Origin: Bacteroidaceae bacterium
Lineage (GTDB): Bacteria > Bacteroidota > Bacteroidia > Bacteroidales > Bacteroidaceae
Direction of reading: 5' to 3'
Length of the DNA stretch: 20,336 bases
Assembly (NCBI GenBank): GCA_900770705.1
Contig: CAAGLF010000081.1
Span: 1-20,336, forward strand
This document shows, one piece after another, positions 13,137 to 20,336 of the stretch (the stretch's first letter is position 1; every line of letters starts with the position of its first letter). The notes under the pieces are model-generated. The model was not told the origin of the DNA. It saw only the letters and a program-made list of their open reading frames with translations, and ran no database searches. Made by a program: the position numbers and the translations under genes.

Positions 13137-14516
13137 ATGAAACAGACACTCACCCACATCACCCACCGCTGCAAGGCTATCGCCATCGCCGTGCTGGCAG
13201 CCTGTTCCCTGCCGCTGGCTGCACAGAACAACGTCATCGACGAAGTCATCTGGGTAGTCGGCGACGATGCCATACTGCTCTCCGACGTGGAGGAAGCACG
13301 CATTACAGCCGAACTGCAGCGCAACCCCATTGAAGACCCCTATTGCACCATACCGGAACAGATGGCCATTCAGAAACTCTTCCTCCATCAGGCCGCTCTG
13401 GACAGTGTGGAAGTGAACGAAGCCTCCATCATACGGCAGGTGGACGAAGAGGTCAATGCCTACCTGCAGCACTTCGGTTCGCGCGAAAACATCGAACGCA
13501 TCACCCGCAAGCCGATGTCGCAATGGCGCGAGCAACTCAAGAAAGTGGCCCGCGAAAAACAGATGGTGCAGGAAGTGCAGGCCAAGCTCGTCGGCAACGT
13601 CAAAGTCACACCGGCCGAAGTGCGCGAGTACTTCAAGGACATTCCCCAGGACAGTCTCCCCTTCATACCCCAGCAAGTGGAGGTACAGATCGTCACGAGA
13701 ACGCCGGAGCCCACCCGTAAGGAAGTGGAACGCATAGAGGGAAAACTGCGGGAATACGCAAGAAGAGTGAACAGCGGAGAGGCCGACTTCTCCACCCTGG
13801 CCCGCCTCTACTCGCAAGACGGCAGTGCCCGCAATGGCGGCGAACTCGACTATTCGGGCAGAAACCAATGGGTTCCGGAGTTTGCCAACGTGGCTTTCTC
13901 GCTCAACGACCCCAAGAAGGTGTCCAAGATCGTCCGGACAGAATTCGGATTCCACATCATACAGTACATCGACAAGCGGGGCGACCGCGTGAAGGTAAGG
14001 CACATCCTGCTCAAACCGGAAATTGAAGACAGCGTATATACCGACAACCTTGCCCGCCTCGACTCCATCGCTTCCGACATACGTGAAGGCAAATTCACCT
14101 TCGAGGAGGCTGCACAGATACTCTCCGACGACAAGGACACCCGCAACAACAAGGGTATCATGTCGATGATGGACGAACAAAGCGGCGAACTCTCCTCCCG
14201 GATTATGATGAAACAACTGCCCACGGAAGTGGCCAGAGAAGTCGAGAAGCTGCAGCCAGGCGAAATATCTCCGGCCTTCATCTACACCAACGAAAAGGGG
14301 CAGAGCGTCTGCGCCGTCATCAAGCTCAAGAACAGAATAGAGGGACACTACGCCAGCATGACCGAAGACTACCAGCGACTGAAGGACGTCGTGCTCGAAA
14401 AGAGGCGTGAGGAGAAACTGCGGCAATGGATAGCCGACAAGCAGAAGAGCACCTATGTACGCATCAATCCCGAATGGCGCAACTGCAAATTTGAATACCC
14501 CGGCTGGATGAAATAA
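13137..14516 (+). CDS. SurA-like periplasmic chaperone/peptidyl-prolyl isomerase
   Basis: This 459-residue protein has a signal peptide with an extended N-region (hydrophobic core at about residues 14-28, cleavage near LAA-Q30). It continues with a SurA-type N-terminal domain (NNVIDEVIWVVGDDAILLSD ... EQMAIQKLFLHQAAL). Two parvulin units follow: the first at about residues 180-285 (SQDGSARNGGELDYSGR; GFHIIQYIDKRGD), and a second, degenerate one from about 284 (VKVRHILLKPEIEDSVYTD ... SDDKDTRNNKGIMS). This is the arrangement of SurA, which delivers unfolded beta-barrel proteins to the BAM complex. A short helix-rich C-terminus ends in KFEYPGWMK. The LptA-like gene begins three bases after the stop, so the two are co-transcribed. 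Confidence 0.9.
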   Translation: MKQTLTHITHRCKAIAIAVLAACSLPLAAQNNVIDEVIWVVGDDAILLSDVEEARITAELQRNPIEDPYCTIPEQMAIQKLFLHQAALDSVEVNEASIIRQVDEEVNAYLQHFGSRENIERITRKPMSQWREQLKKVAREKQMVQEVQAKLVGNVKVTPAEVREYFKDIPQDSLPFIPQQVEVQIVTRTPEPTRKEVERIEGKLREYARRVNSGEADFSTLARLYSQDGSARNGGELDYSGRNQWVPEFANVAFSLNDPKKVSKIVRTEFGFHIIQYIDKRGDRVKVRHILLKPEIEDSVYTDNLARLDSIASDIREGKFTFEEAAQILSDDKDTRNNKGIMSMMDEQSGELSSRIMMKQLPTEVAREVEKLQPGEISPAFIYTNEKGQSVCAVIKLKNRIEGHYASMTEDYQRLKDVVLEKRREEKLRQWIADKQKSTYVRINPEWRNCKFEYPGWMK

Positions 14517-14519
14517 GGA

Positions 14520-16178
14520 ATGAAGCCCTGCAACATACACGCTCTCCCTGCAAACCTCCCCCGCCTCCGCGGCAAGGGAGGTTTGGTCGTATGCCTGCTT
14601 CTGCTCTGCAGCACGCTCTGCAGCCTGGCAGAACACAGGAAACCCCGCAAGAAGAATGAGGAGAAAATCCACCTGGTACACGCCGACCTGCTGAGCAGCG
14701 ACCAGTTTGCCAATCCCGGCGCACAGACCTTCTCGGGCAACGTAGCCTTTCTGCATGCCGGCATGAAGCTGACCTGCGACAGCGCCGTGCACTACCAGGC
14801 CTCCAACTCGTTCGAAGCCTTCGGCCATGTCAGGATGACACAGGGCGACACCCTCTCCCTGACCGGCGACCGCCTCTTCTACGACGGGGAGACACTGATA
14901 GCCGAAGTGAGGCACAACGTCGTGATGACCCACCGCAAGCAGGTGCTGAAAACAGACAGCCTGAACTACGACAGGCTCTACAACGTGGGCTACTACTTCG
15001 ATGGCGGAGAACTGATCGACGGGAAAAACGTCCTTACCTCCGACTGGGGAGAATACCACACCGACACCCGCCTCTCCACCTTCAACTACAATGTGGAGCT
15101 GAAGAATCCCAAGTTTCGCCTTGTCTCCGACACCCTTCACTACGACACGCGCACCAAATGGGCGGAACTGGCAGGCCGCTCCAACATCTACAGCGGGCAA
15201 AACCGTATCTACACCGAGCGCGGATTCTACAACACAGAGACCGAACGGGCACGGCTGTACGACAAGACCGAACTCCACAACGGACCGCGCCACATGCGAG
15301 GCGACAGCATTCTCTACGACAAGAAGAGCGGATGGACACGAGCGTACCGCAACATCTTCTACCAGGACAAGGAAAACAAACAGATACTGACAGGCCACTA
15401 CGGACAATACAACGAGCTGACCGGCGAGGCAATGGCTACCGACAGCGCCCTGGCCAAGGACTACTCTTCGGCAGAAGACACCCTGTTCGTACACGGCGAC
15501 ACGCTCCGTCTGTACACCTATTATATGCACACAGACTCCGTATTCCGCAAGTTGCACGGCTATCTTCACGTCAGAGCCTATCGCAGAGATGTGCAGGCGG
15601 TGGCCGACTCGCTGGTGTTCAACTCCCAACTCAGGCGGATGACGCTCTATCGCGACCCCATCATCTGGAACGAGAACCGGCAGATTGTCGGCGAAGAAAT
15701 CAACGTCTTCCTCAACGACTCTACCATAGACAGTATCTATGTAGACCGGCAGGCACTGCTGGCCGAGCGGATAGACTCCCTGAAATACAACCAGGTGTCG
15801 GGGGGCAGAATGCGCTCCTACTACGAAAACGGCGAAATGCGGCTCAACTGTGTCGACGAGAATGTGCGCAGCGTCTACTATCCCATTGAGAAAGACAGCC
15901 TCATCCTCCAGCAGAACTATATGGAAACGCCGAAAATGCGAATGTATATGCAAGACAGAAAGATGGCCAAGCTCTGGGGGGCAGCAGGCACTGCCGACCT
16001 CTACCCTATCGGCACCGCTCCCAAGGAACGCACCTATCTGAACGGATTCACGTGGTTCGACTATATCCGCCCCCTCTCCAAACACGACCTCTTCGAATGG
16101 CGGCCCAAGCGGAAGGGTTCCGAACTGAAACCCAGTTTCCGCAAGCAGGCACCACTGCAACACCTCTCCATCCAATAG
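14520..16178 (+). CDS. OstA/LptA-like LPS-transport family protein
   Basis: This 552-residue protein is much longer than enterobacterial LptA, but this is typical for Bacteroidetes OstA-like proteins. A hydrophobic export segment lies at about residues 22-37 (LVVCLLLLCSTLCSLA). Successive OstA-type beta repeats then follow (HADLLSSDQFANPGAQTFSGNV; CDSAVHYQASNSFEAFGHV; DRLFYDGETLIAEVRHNV; LKTDSLNYDRLYNVGYYFDGG; GDSILYDKKSGWTRAYRNIF). The repeated pattern is D-S/T-L-x-Y-D. Such beta-jellyroll repeats form the periplasmic bridge that carries lipopolysaccharide to LptD. It is encoded three bases after the SurA-like gene. The region before the export segment contains a 10-bp perfect inverted repeat at 14551-14585, so the N-terminal 22 residues may be an insertion or the start may be misassigned. 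Confidence 0.85.
   Translation: MKPCNIHALPANLPRLRGKGGLVVCLLLLCSTLCSLAEHRKPRKKNEEKIHLVHADLLSSDQFANPGAQTFSGNVAFLHAGMKLTCDSAVHYQASNSFEAFGHVRMTQGDTLSLTGDRLFYDGETLIAEVRHNVVMTHRKQVLKTDSLNYDRLYNVGYYFDGGELIDGKNVLTSDWGEYHTDTRLSTFNYNVELKNPKFRLVSDTLHYDTRTKWAELAGRSNIYSGQNRIYTERGFYNTETERARLYDKTELHNGPRHMRGDSILYDKKSGWTRAYRNIFYQDKENKQILTGHYGQYNELTGEAMATDSALAKDYSSAEDTLFVHGDTLRLYTYYMHTDSVFRKLHGYLHVRAYRRDVQAVADSLVFNSQLRRMTLYRDPIIWNENRQIVGEEINVFLNDSTIDSIYVDRQALLAERIDSLKYNQVSGGRMRSYYENGEMRLNCVDENVRSVYYPIEKDSLILQQNYMETPKMRMYMQDRKMAKLWGAAGTADLYPIGTAPKERTYLNGFTWFDYIRPLSKHDLFEWRPKRKGSELKPSFRKQAPLQHLSIQ
14551..14585 (+). repeat. Inverted repeat inside the LptA-like N-terminal coding region
   Basis: CAAACCTCCC at 14551-14560 pairs perfectly with 14576-14585, with a 15-base loop that contains the palindrome CCGCGG. 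It encodes residues 12-22 (LPRLRGKGG and flanks) just before the hydrophobic export segment. It may be a short mobile palindrome in the gene or a 5' mRNA structure that tunes translation. Confidence 0.6.
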
Positions 16179-16283
16179 GAAATCAAGCAAGAAGCAAGAC
16201 AGTGCCGGATACAGTCCACACCTAGCCCCTGTACACAGGCAGACGCAGCATCCCCCCAGTCACACATCCCCTACTATATCACC

Positions 16284-18173
16284 ATGTCCGACATCATCCA
16301 TCTTCTCCCCGACTCCGTGGCCAACCAAATAGCTGCAGGAGAGGTCATACAGCGTCCGGCCTCTGTCATCAAGGAACTGACAGAGAACGCCATCGATGCC
16401 GGTGCCACGCTGGTGCAGATCAAAGTGACAGAAGCCGGAAGAGCCTGCATACAGGTAGTGGACAACGGCAAGGGAATGAGCGAAACCGATGCTCGCCTGG
16501 CCTTCGAGCGGCACGCCACTTCCAAAATATCCGTGGCCGACGACCTCTTCTCCCTCCGCACGATGGGTTTCCGAGGAGAGGCGCTGGCCTCCATCGCCGC
16601 CGTGGCGCAAGTGGAGCTGAAAACCAGGCGACCGGAGGATGAACTGGGCACAATGGTCACGGTCGAAGGTTCCAGAGTCACCGGCATGGAACCGACAGCT
16701 TGCCCCGTGGGAGCCAACTTTATGGTCAGGAACCTCTTCTTCAACATCCCCGCGCGCCGCAAGTTCCTCAAGAGCAACCAGACGGAGCTGGCGAGCATCG
16801 TGGCAGAGCTCGAGCGCATAGCGCTGGCACACCCCGACATCGCCTTCACGCTCCACCAGGGCGACAGCCTGCTGCTCGACCTCCCTGCAGGCAATTTCCA
16901 CCAGCGCATACTCAATCTCTTTGGCAAGAAGCTCGACACACGGCTTGTGCCCGTGCATGTACAGACCTCGCTGGCTGATATTAGCGGGTTTGTCGGCACC
17001 CCCGACAGCTCCAGAAAAAAAGGCGCACGTCAGTTCTTCTTCGCCAACCGGCGCTTTATGCGTCACCCCTATTTCGCCAAAGCCGTGCAAAGCGCCTACG
17101 AGCGACTGATACCCGAGGGGGAGCAAGTACCCTTTTTCCTGGCCTTCGACGTAGACCCCGCACGCATAGACGTCAACATTCATCCCACCAAGACAGAGAT
17201 AAAGTTTCAAGACGAAAGTGCCCTGTGGCAGATACTGCAGGCCGCCGTACGCGAAGCCCTGGGGCGCCACAACCTGACGCCCACCATAGACTTCGACACG
17301 GAGAACAAGCCGGAAATACCCGTCTTCTCCGCAGACGAAACGAGCCTGCAGTCCGTCACGCCCCCGCAGATTACGGTCGACCCCGCTTTCAACCCCTTCA
17401 CGCAGCCCGTCCAGCCGCAGCCAGCGCATTCCCAGCGCCGCGATGCTGAAGCCTACACTCATCTCCACGCAACCCTTCACGACGCCCTCCCCGAAGCAGA
17501 AACCTCGCAGCGCCACCATTCCGCTCCAGCCTCGTGGTCCCAACCCCAGCAGGAAAACTCCGAACCTGCCCCTCTCCTCCAGGCAGAAGGCATCGCCGCC
17601 TGCCTGCAATATCGGGGCCGCTTCATCATCACCCCGGCCGAGGACGGACTGCTCCTCGTCGACCAGCACCGGGCGCACACGCGCATTCTCTACGACCGCT
17701 ATCTGAAACAGCTCGGTGAACGGCGTGGCATTACCCAGGGTATACTGTTTCCCCAGGTAGTCAGCCTTTCCCCCTCCGAATCCGTCCAGTTGGAAAGCCT
17801 GCGCGAAGACCTCGAGTCCATCGGGTTCGACATATCCCACCTCGGCGGAGGAGAATACGCCGTCACCGGCATACCTGCCGGCACCGAAGGCCTCGACCCC
17901 TCTCAACTGCTCCGCAGCCTGCTCGAGCCCTCCGGCGAAGCCGCCACGGGCACCCCCGGCATCGACCCTCAGCTCCGTGAAAAAGTATGGCACCGGCTCG
18001 CACTGGCCCTGGCCCGAAAAGCCGCCCTGCCCGTGGGCCAAGCCCTCGAGACCCAGGAAATGACCCACCTGCTTGAGCGGTTGTCCGCCACCTCCAACCC
18101 CCGTTTCACCCCCGACGGGAAACCAATCCTAACCCTTCTCCCCCATCTGCAGTTAGAAAGGGGATTCCAATAG
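16284..18173 (+). CDS. mutL: DNA mismatch repair protein MutL, probably without endonuclease motifs
   Basis: This 629-residue protein has a complete N-terminal GHKL ATPase: catalytic-region ELTENAIDAGA (Glu31, Asn35), VVDNGKGM, FERHATSK, TMGFRGEALASI and INVHP-like VDVNIHPTKTEIKF near residue 300. A Pro/Gln/Ala-rich linker occupies about 340-435, and the dimerisation domain follows to the end. The linker and C-terminus contain the family endonuclease region, but altered: Asp460 begins DQHRAHTRILYD where canonical metal-dependent MutL reads DQHAxxERxxYE, and TPDGKP (609-614) replaces CPHGRP. MutL couples mismatch recognition by MutS to strand removal. The missing residues suggest no nicking activity of its own. 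It follows the LptA-like gene after a 105-base gap without recognisable elements and precedes the ompA promoter. Confidence 0.95.
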   Translation: MSDIIHLLPDSVANQIAAGEVIQRPASVIKELTENAIDAGATLVQIKVTEAGRACIQVVDNGKGMSETDARLAFERHATSKISVADDLFSLRTMGFRGEALASIAAVAQVELKTRRPEDELGTMVTVEGSRVTGMEPTACPVGANFMVRNLFFNIPARRKFLKSNQTELASIVAELERIALAHPDIAFTLHQGDSLLLDLPAGNFHQRILNLFGKKLDTRLVPVHVQTSLADISGFVGTPDSSRKKGARQFFFANRRFMRHPYFAKAVQSAYERLIPEGEQVPFFLAFDVDPARIDVNIHPTKTEIKFQDESALWQILQAAVREALGRHNLTPTIDFDTENKPEIPVFSADETSLQSVTPPQITVDPAFNPFTQPVQPQPAHSQRRDAEAYTHLHATLHDALPEAETSQRHHSAPASWSQPQQENSEPAPLLQAEGIAACLQYRGRFIITPAEDGLLLVDQHRAHTRILYDRYLKQLGERRGITQGILFPQVVSLSPSESVQLESLREDLESIGFDISHLGGGEYAVTGIPAGTEGLDPSQLLRSLLEPSGEAATGTPGIDPQLREKVWHRLALALARKAALPVGQALETQEMTHLLERLSATSNPRFTPDGKPILTLLPHLQLERGFQ

Positions 18174-18322
18174 TTCAGCCAACAGCCCCTCCAGCCGCGC
18201 TCCCAACTCCCCCGCAGTCGGCCAAGCCTTCCGTCGTTCCCCCTCGCCTTTTTCTGCCGTCCCATTCACATCCGTAGCATTTTTTGACCCGGAAAACCAT
18301 TAAAAAAACTTTATTTCCACCC

Positions 18323-18347
18323 GAAAATGCCGAAAAACGCCATTTTT
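18323..18347 (+). terminator. Weak A/T hairpin, possible mutL terminator
   Basis: AAAATG at 18324-18329 pairs with CATTTT at 18341-18346, with an inner CG/CG pair around an A5 loop. It ends in a short T-run. It lies 150 bases after mutL and 14 bases before the ompA -33 box. Stability is low, so this is a tentative call. Confidence 0.35.
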
Positions 18348-18360
18348 CTCCCCAAGAGTT

Positions 18361-18390
18361 TTTGGACACCAAATAAAATAAATAACTTTG
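18361..18390 (+). promoter_or_regulatory. Strong predicted promoter of the OmpA-family gene
   Basis: TTTG at 18361-18364 and TAACTTTG at 18383-18390 match the Bacteroidetes -33 and -7 consensus sequences, with an 18-base spacer. The leader to the ATG is about 75 bases with an A/T-rich end (TTTTTTAATTAACC), features of a highly expressed gene. The rest of the gap 18174-18360 shows nothing else apart from the weak hairpin. Confidence 0.8.
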
Positions 18391-18470
18391 CACCAAATTA
18401 TGGGCACAACATAAGCCCCGCCCCTAAGGCAGAATAAGGAAAAATCTTTTTTAATTAACCATCTATCAAT

Positions 18471-19670
18471 ATGAAAAAGTTGATGATCGCCCTTGCTTTC
18501 GTAGGACTCTCCACGACAGCATTCGCACAGGAAGGCACTGAAGTGCCCGTCAAGAAGTACAGTGTAGCCACCAACAGCTTTTGGGCCAATTGGTTCGTAA
18601 GCGCCGGTGGCCAGTTCACCGCCACCTACTCCAGCCAGGAGCACAATCAGGAGGCCAATAAGAACCCCTTCTCCCATCGTCGCGGTTCCTTCGGCTTCAC
18701 CGTAGCCGTTGGTAAGTGGTTCACCCCCGGCATCGGACTCCGCACCAAGTTCGATGGAGCTTGGATGCGTGACATCTACAACGAACAACATGCAAACCAT
18801 CCCACCCACGCCTATTGGAACGTACACGAAGACGTAATGTTCAACCTCTCCAACCTCTTCTGCGGCTACAACGAAAAGCGCCTTTGGAACTCCATTCCCT
18901 ATGTCGGCGTCGGCGTACTCCGCAATATGAGCCAGAACGCCTACGATGTCAGCTACAACCTCGGTTGGTTGAACAACTTCCGCGTGAGCAGCCGCTTCCA
19001 GGTATTCCTCGACCTCAGCATAGCTCTGGTAGAAGGCTCTACCTTCAAGACTCCCGGCCAGCCCGACCCCTGGGCCGCCTACGAAAAGTTCAACGGCAAC
19101 CATTGGGACAAGCTTGTCAGCGCCTCCGTGGGTGTCACCTACAACCTCGGCAAGCACACCTGGAGCAAGACCCCCGATGTTGACGCTCTGATGGCTATGA
19201 ACAAAGAGCAGATGGACGCCTTGAACGCCTCCCTCAAGGATCAGCAGGATGAAAACGCACGCCTGCGCGACCTCCTCGCCGCCGAAAAGGCCAAGAAGCA
19301 GCCTGTGATGAACAACCAGACCACCAACGCTTCCACTGTCAACAACAACTACGTATCCACCTCTCCCTCCGTATTCTTCAACATCGGCTCCAGCAAGATT
19401 GCCAGCCGCAAGGACCTTGTCAACGTGAAGGAGATAGCAGAATTCGCCAAGCAGAACGGCAACAAGATCGTTGTGACAGGCTACGCCGACTCCAAGACCG
19501 GCTCTGCCGAATTCAACCAGAAGCTCTCGGAGAAGCGTGCTCAGGTAGTGGCCGACGAGCTCGTCAAGATGGGCGTCAACCGCGACAACATCGAAGTGAA
19601 GGGTGCCGGTGGTGTCAACACCATCTCCCCCTACTCCTACAACCGTCGCGCTACCGTGCAGCTCCAGTAA
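18471..19670 (+). CDS. OmpA-family outer-membrane protein
   Basis: This 399-residue protein has a signal peptide (MKKLMIALAFVGLSTTAFA, cleavage before Gln20). An N-terminal eight-stranded beta-barrel region spans about residues 25-230, rich in alternating aromatic strands (FWANWFVSAGGQFTATY; GSFGFTVAVGKWF). A short coiled coil follows at about 245-283 (MNKEQMDALNASLKDQQDENARLRDLLAAEK, split here). The C-terminal OmpA peptidoglycan-binding domain covers about 300-399 and contains Asp340 (GYADSKTG) and Arg356 (SEKRAQVV), the residues that hold diaminopimelate. It anchors the outer membrane to the cell wall and is probably one of the most abundant surface proteins. A strong promoter and two terminators flank it as a monocistronic unit. 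Confidence 0.93.
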   Translation: MKKLMIALAFVGLSTTAFAQEGTEVPVKKYSVATNSFWANWFVSAGGQFTATYSSQEHNQEANKNPFSHRRGSFGFTVAVGKWFTPGIGLRTKFDGAWMRDIYNEQHANHPTHAYWNVHEDVMFNLSNLFCGYNEKRLWNSIPYVGVGVLRNMSQNAYDVSYNLGWLNNFRVSSRFQVFLDLSIALVEGSTFKTPGQPDPWAAYEKFNGNHWDKLVSASVGVTYNLGKHTWSKTPDVDALMAMNKEQMDALNASLKDQQDENARLRDLLAAEKAKKQPVMNNQTTNASTVNNNYVSTSPSVFFNIGSSKIASRKDLVNVKEIAEFAKQNGNKIVVTGYADSKTGSAEFNQKLSEKRAQVVADELVKMGVNRDNIEVKGAGGVNTISPYSYNRRATVQLQ

Positions 19671-19727
19671 GCGCACCTTCCCGAAAAACAGACAGCGGAA
19701 AGAAATCCCCTGTCAGCCCCTATAACC

Positions 19728-19776
19728 AGCGAGGCGCTCCCCACACACAGCGGGAAGCGCCTCGCTTTTTCTTCTT
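19728..19776 (+). terminator. Intrinsic terminator of the OmpA gene
   Basis: AGCGAGGCGCT at 19728-19738 pairs perfectly with AGCGCCTCGCT (19756-19766), with extra G/C pairs inside around the CACACACAG loop. TTTTTCTTCTT follows. This is the clearest Rho-independent terminator in the window, 57 bases after the stop. Confidence 0.9.
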
Positions 19777-19785
19777 ACCTATTGT

Positions 19786-19811
19786 GTCGAGGGCGACTCG
19801 GCGTTTTTTTT
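19786..19811 (+). terminator. Second terminator-like hairpin with T8 tract
   Basis: GTCGAG at 19786-19791 pairs with CTCGGC at 19797-19802 (one G-T pair) around a GGCGA loop, and G plus eight T residues follow. It forms a tandem backup to the preceding terminator. Confidence 0.65.
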
Positions 19812-19846
19812 GAACGGAAAGCTATTTTAATACAATTAAGAATCGC

Positions 19847-19864
19847 CTACATAAACATATGTAG
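19847..19864. repeat. 7-bp inverted repeat CTACATA/TATGTAG
   Basis: A perfect 7-bp inverted repeat with the 4-base spacer AACA lies at the start of the AT-rich tail. The dyad resembles a protein-binding or recombination site but no enzyme is nearby. Function is unknown. Confidence 0.4.
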
Positions 19865-19867
19865 ACA

Positions 19868-19892
19868 CAAAAAAAAGCCCGCTACGCGGACA
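19868..19892 (-). terminator. Minus-strand terminator for the AT-rich small genes
   Basis: Read on the minus strand, GTCCGC-GTA-GCGGGC forms a 6-bp stem (one T-G pair) and is followed by eight T residues. It lies about 100 bases downstream of the minus-strand small ORF at 19989-20081 and supports a minus-strand transcript there. Confidence 0.6.
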
Positions 19893-19988
19893 AGCTACCT
19901 CCTCAAAAGCCTAAAGTTGACTAGAGGGGCTCGTCTAAAACAAAATTTAAGCCAAACTTCTGCCTTTCAAGGAGTTGGACCCGATCAT

Positions 19989-20081
19989 TTACGGTTTGGC
20001 AGACAGTAATAGTTTTTTTAACATTTCCGTAAGTTTGACGCGGGCATCGCACAAAATATCATCGTATATGTTACGGGACAT
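19989..20081 (-). CDS. Possible 30-residue small protein, unrecognised
   Basis: An ATG-to-TAA frame of 31 codons (begins MSRNIYDDILCDARVKLTEM, ends LLLSAKP) starts 10 bases after the end of the frameshifted gene at 20092-20303 and is on the same strand. It is a charged, helix-prone peptide with no signal or membrane segment. It could be a genuine small protein, a fragment of a broken longer gene, or chance. Its close spacing to the upstream gene and the terminator beyond give modest support. I assign no function. Confidence 0.35.
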   Translation of the reverse strand: MSRNIYDDILCDARVKLTEMLKKLLLSAKP

Positions 20082-20091
20082 GGCGTTGGTT

Positions 20092-20303
20092 TCAGTCGGC
20101 AATGTTACCGAAAAGGAGGAAAATCAGTCCGAGTTTGACCTGCATACGCTCGGCCTTGTCCTCAATCTTGTAGAAGTTGATTTTGGAGGGTACAGCCTTA
20201 ATCTGCTCCCACATTTCGGGGTCAGTTCCTCACCGAGACAAAGGAGCGCGGCGGCGATATCGGTTTGTGTGAACTCGGCAGTAATGGTGATTATTTCGTT
20301 CAT
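20092..20303 (-). pseudogene. Frameshifted small gene of unknown function
   Basis: From ATG 20303 the frame reads MNEIITITAEFTQTDIAAAL then LCLGEELT, after which the frame becomes Arg/Ser-rich and loses protein character. One base later in phase, from 20220, the continuing frame reads PEMWEQIKAVPSKINFYKIE and then DKAERMQVKLGLIFLLFGNIAD before a stop at 20092. Both halves look like one protein of about 70 residues, so a single base is missing near 20220/20221. It may be a real inactivating mutation, programmed frameshifting or a sequencing error. I do not recognise the family. Base composition is clearly AT-richer than the rest of the window, which suggests acquisition. Confidence 0.6.
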
Positions 20304-20336
20304 TGCATATTTTTTTGAGCTAAGTGTTTGTTTTAA

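Noticed and set aside
13023..16190. A 1,055-codon antisense frame opposite the SurA-like and LptA-like genes
   Set aside because: Same cause. The plus-strand genes have signal peptides and family motifs, and the antisense product has none.
19782..20009. A 75-codon plus-strand frame after the OmpA terminators
   Set aside because: It starts within a terminator hairpin, has no recognisable features and overlaps the minus-strand terminator and small ORF region.

Overview
The window looks like chromosomal DNA of a GC-rich member of the Bacteroidales, most likely Prevotellaceae-like. The grounds are the gene families and their order (guaB, PpiC/SurA chaperones, OstA-like LptA, mutL; SPOR lipoprotein, rlmN, pdxA), Bacteroidetes-type -7 boxes (TAnnTTTG) ahead of guaB, ompA, rlmH and the SPOR gene, almost no Shine-Dalgarno sequences, and an OmpA porin of the Bacteroidetes type. 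The genus is inference.

Layout. 1-1401 (minus strand): three small envelope or stress-type genes in the order YtxH-like, holin-like (Phage_holin_3_6/YqjE-type) and a YqjK-like partial gene. They are separated by unusually long, low-complexity intergenic DNA. 1804-3406 (plus): a SPOR-domain lipoprotein and rlmN. 3605-9126 (plus): pdxA, then five tightly packed genes: a sugar-nucleotide-type nucleotidyltransferase, an ATP-grasp-like protein, a CDP-alcohol phosphotransferase, an LPG-synthase-TM/UPF0104 membrane protein and a HAD phosphatase. Several starts and stops overlap by ATGA. A long perfect hairpin at 9153-9193 ends this unit and also the convergent rlmH (9220-9693, minus). 9694-10079 carries degenerate 22-bp tandem repeats and the guaB promoter. 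10080-18173 (plus): guaB, a PpiC-type prolyl isomerase, a SurA-like chaperone, an OstA/LptA-like LPS-transport protein and mutL. 18471-19670: a strongly promoted OmpA-family porin followed by two terminators. 19812-20336: an AT-richer tail with a frameshifted small gene and a 30-codon ORF on the minus strand, which looks like a genomic-island edge or relic.

How the genes fit together. The SurA-type chaperones, LptA-like protein and OmpA form an outer-membrane biogenesis block. The best candidate for an undescribed system is the five-gene set at 4783-9126. Its family composition (NTP activation, ATP-dependent ligation, CDP-alcohol transfer, a membrane translocase-like protein, a phosphatase) suggests synthesis and export of a polar-headgroup phospholipid or phosphodiester whose identity cannot be read from sequence. 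Two of its enzymes have non-canonical catalytic motifs: the fourth Asp of the CDP-alcohol transferase signature is displaced by one residue, and the second Asp of the HAD motif I is replaced by Gly. MutL also seems to lack the endonuclease motifs.
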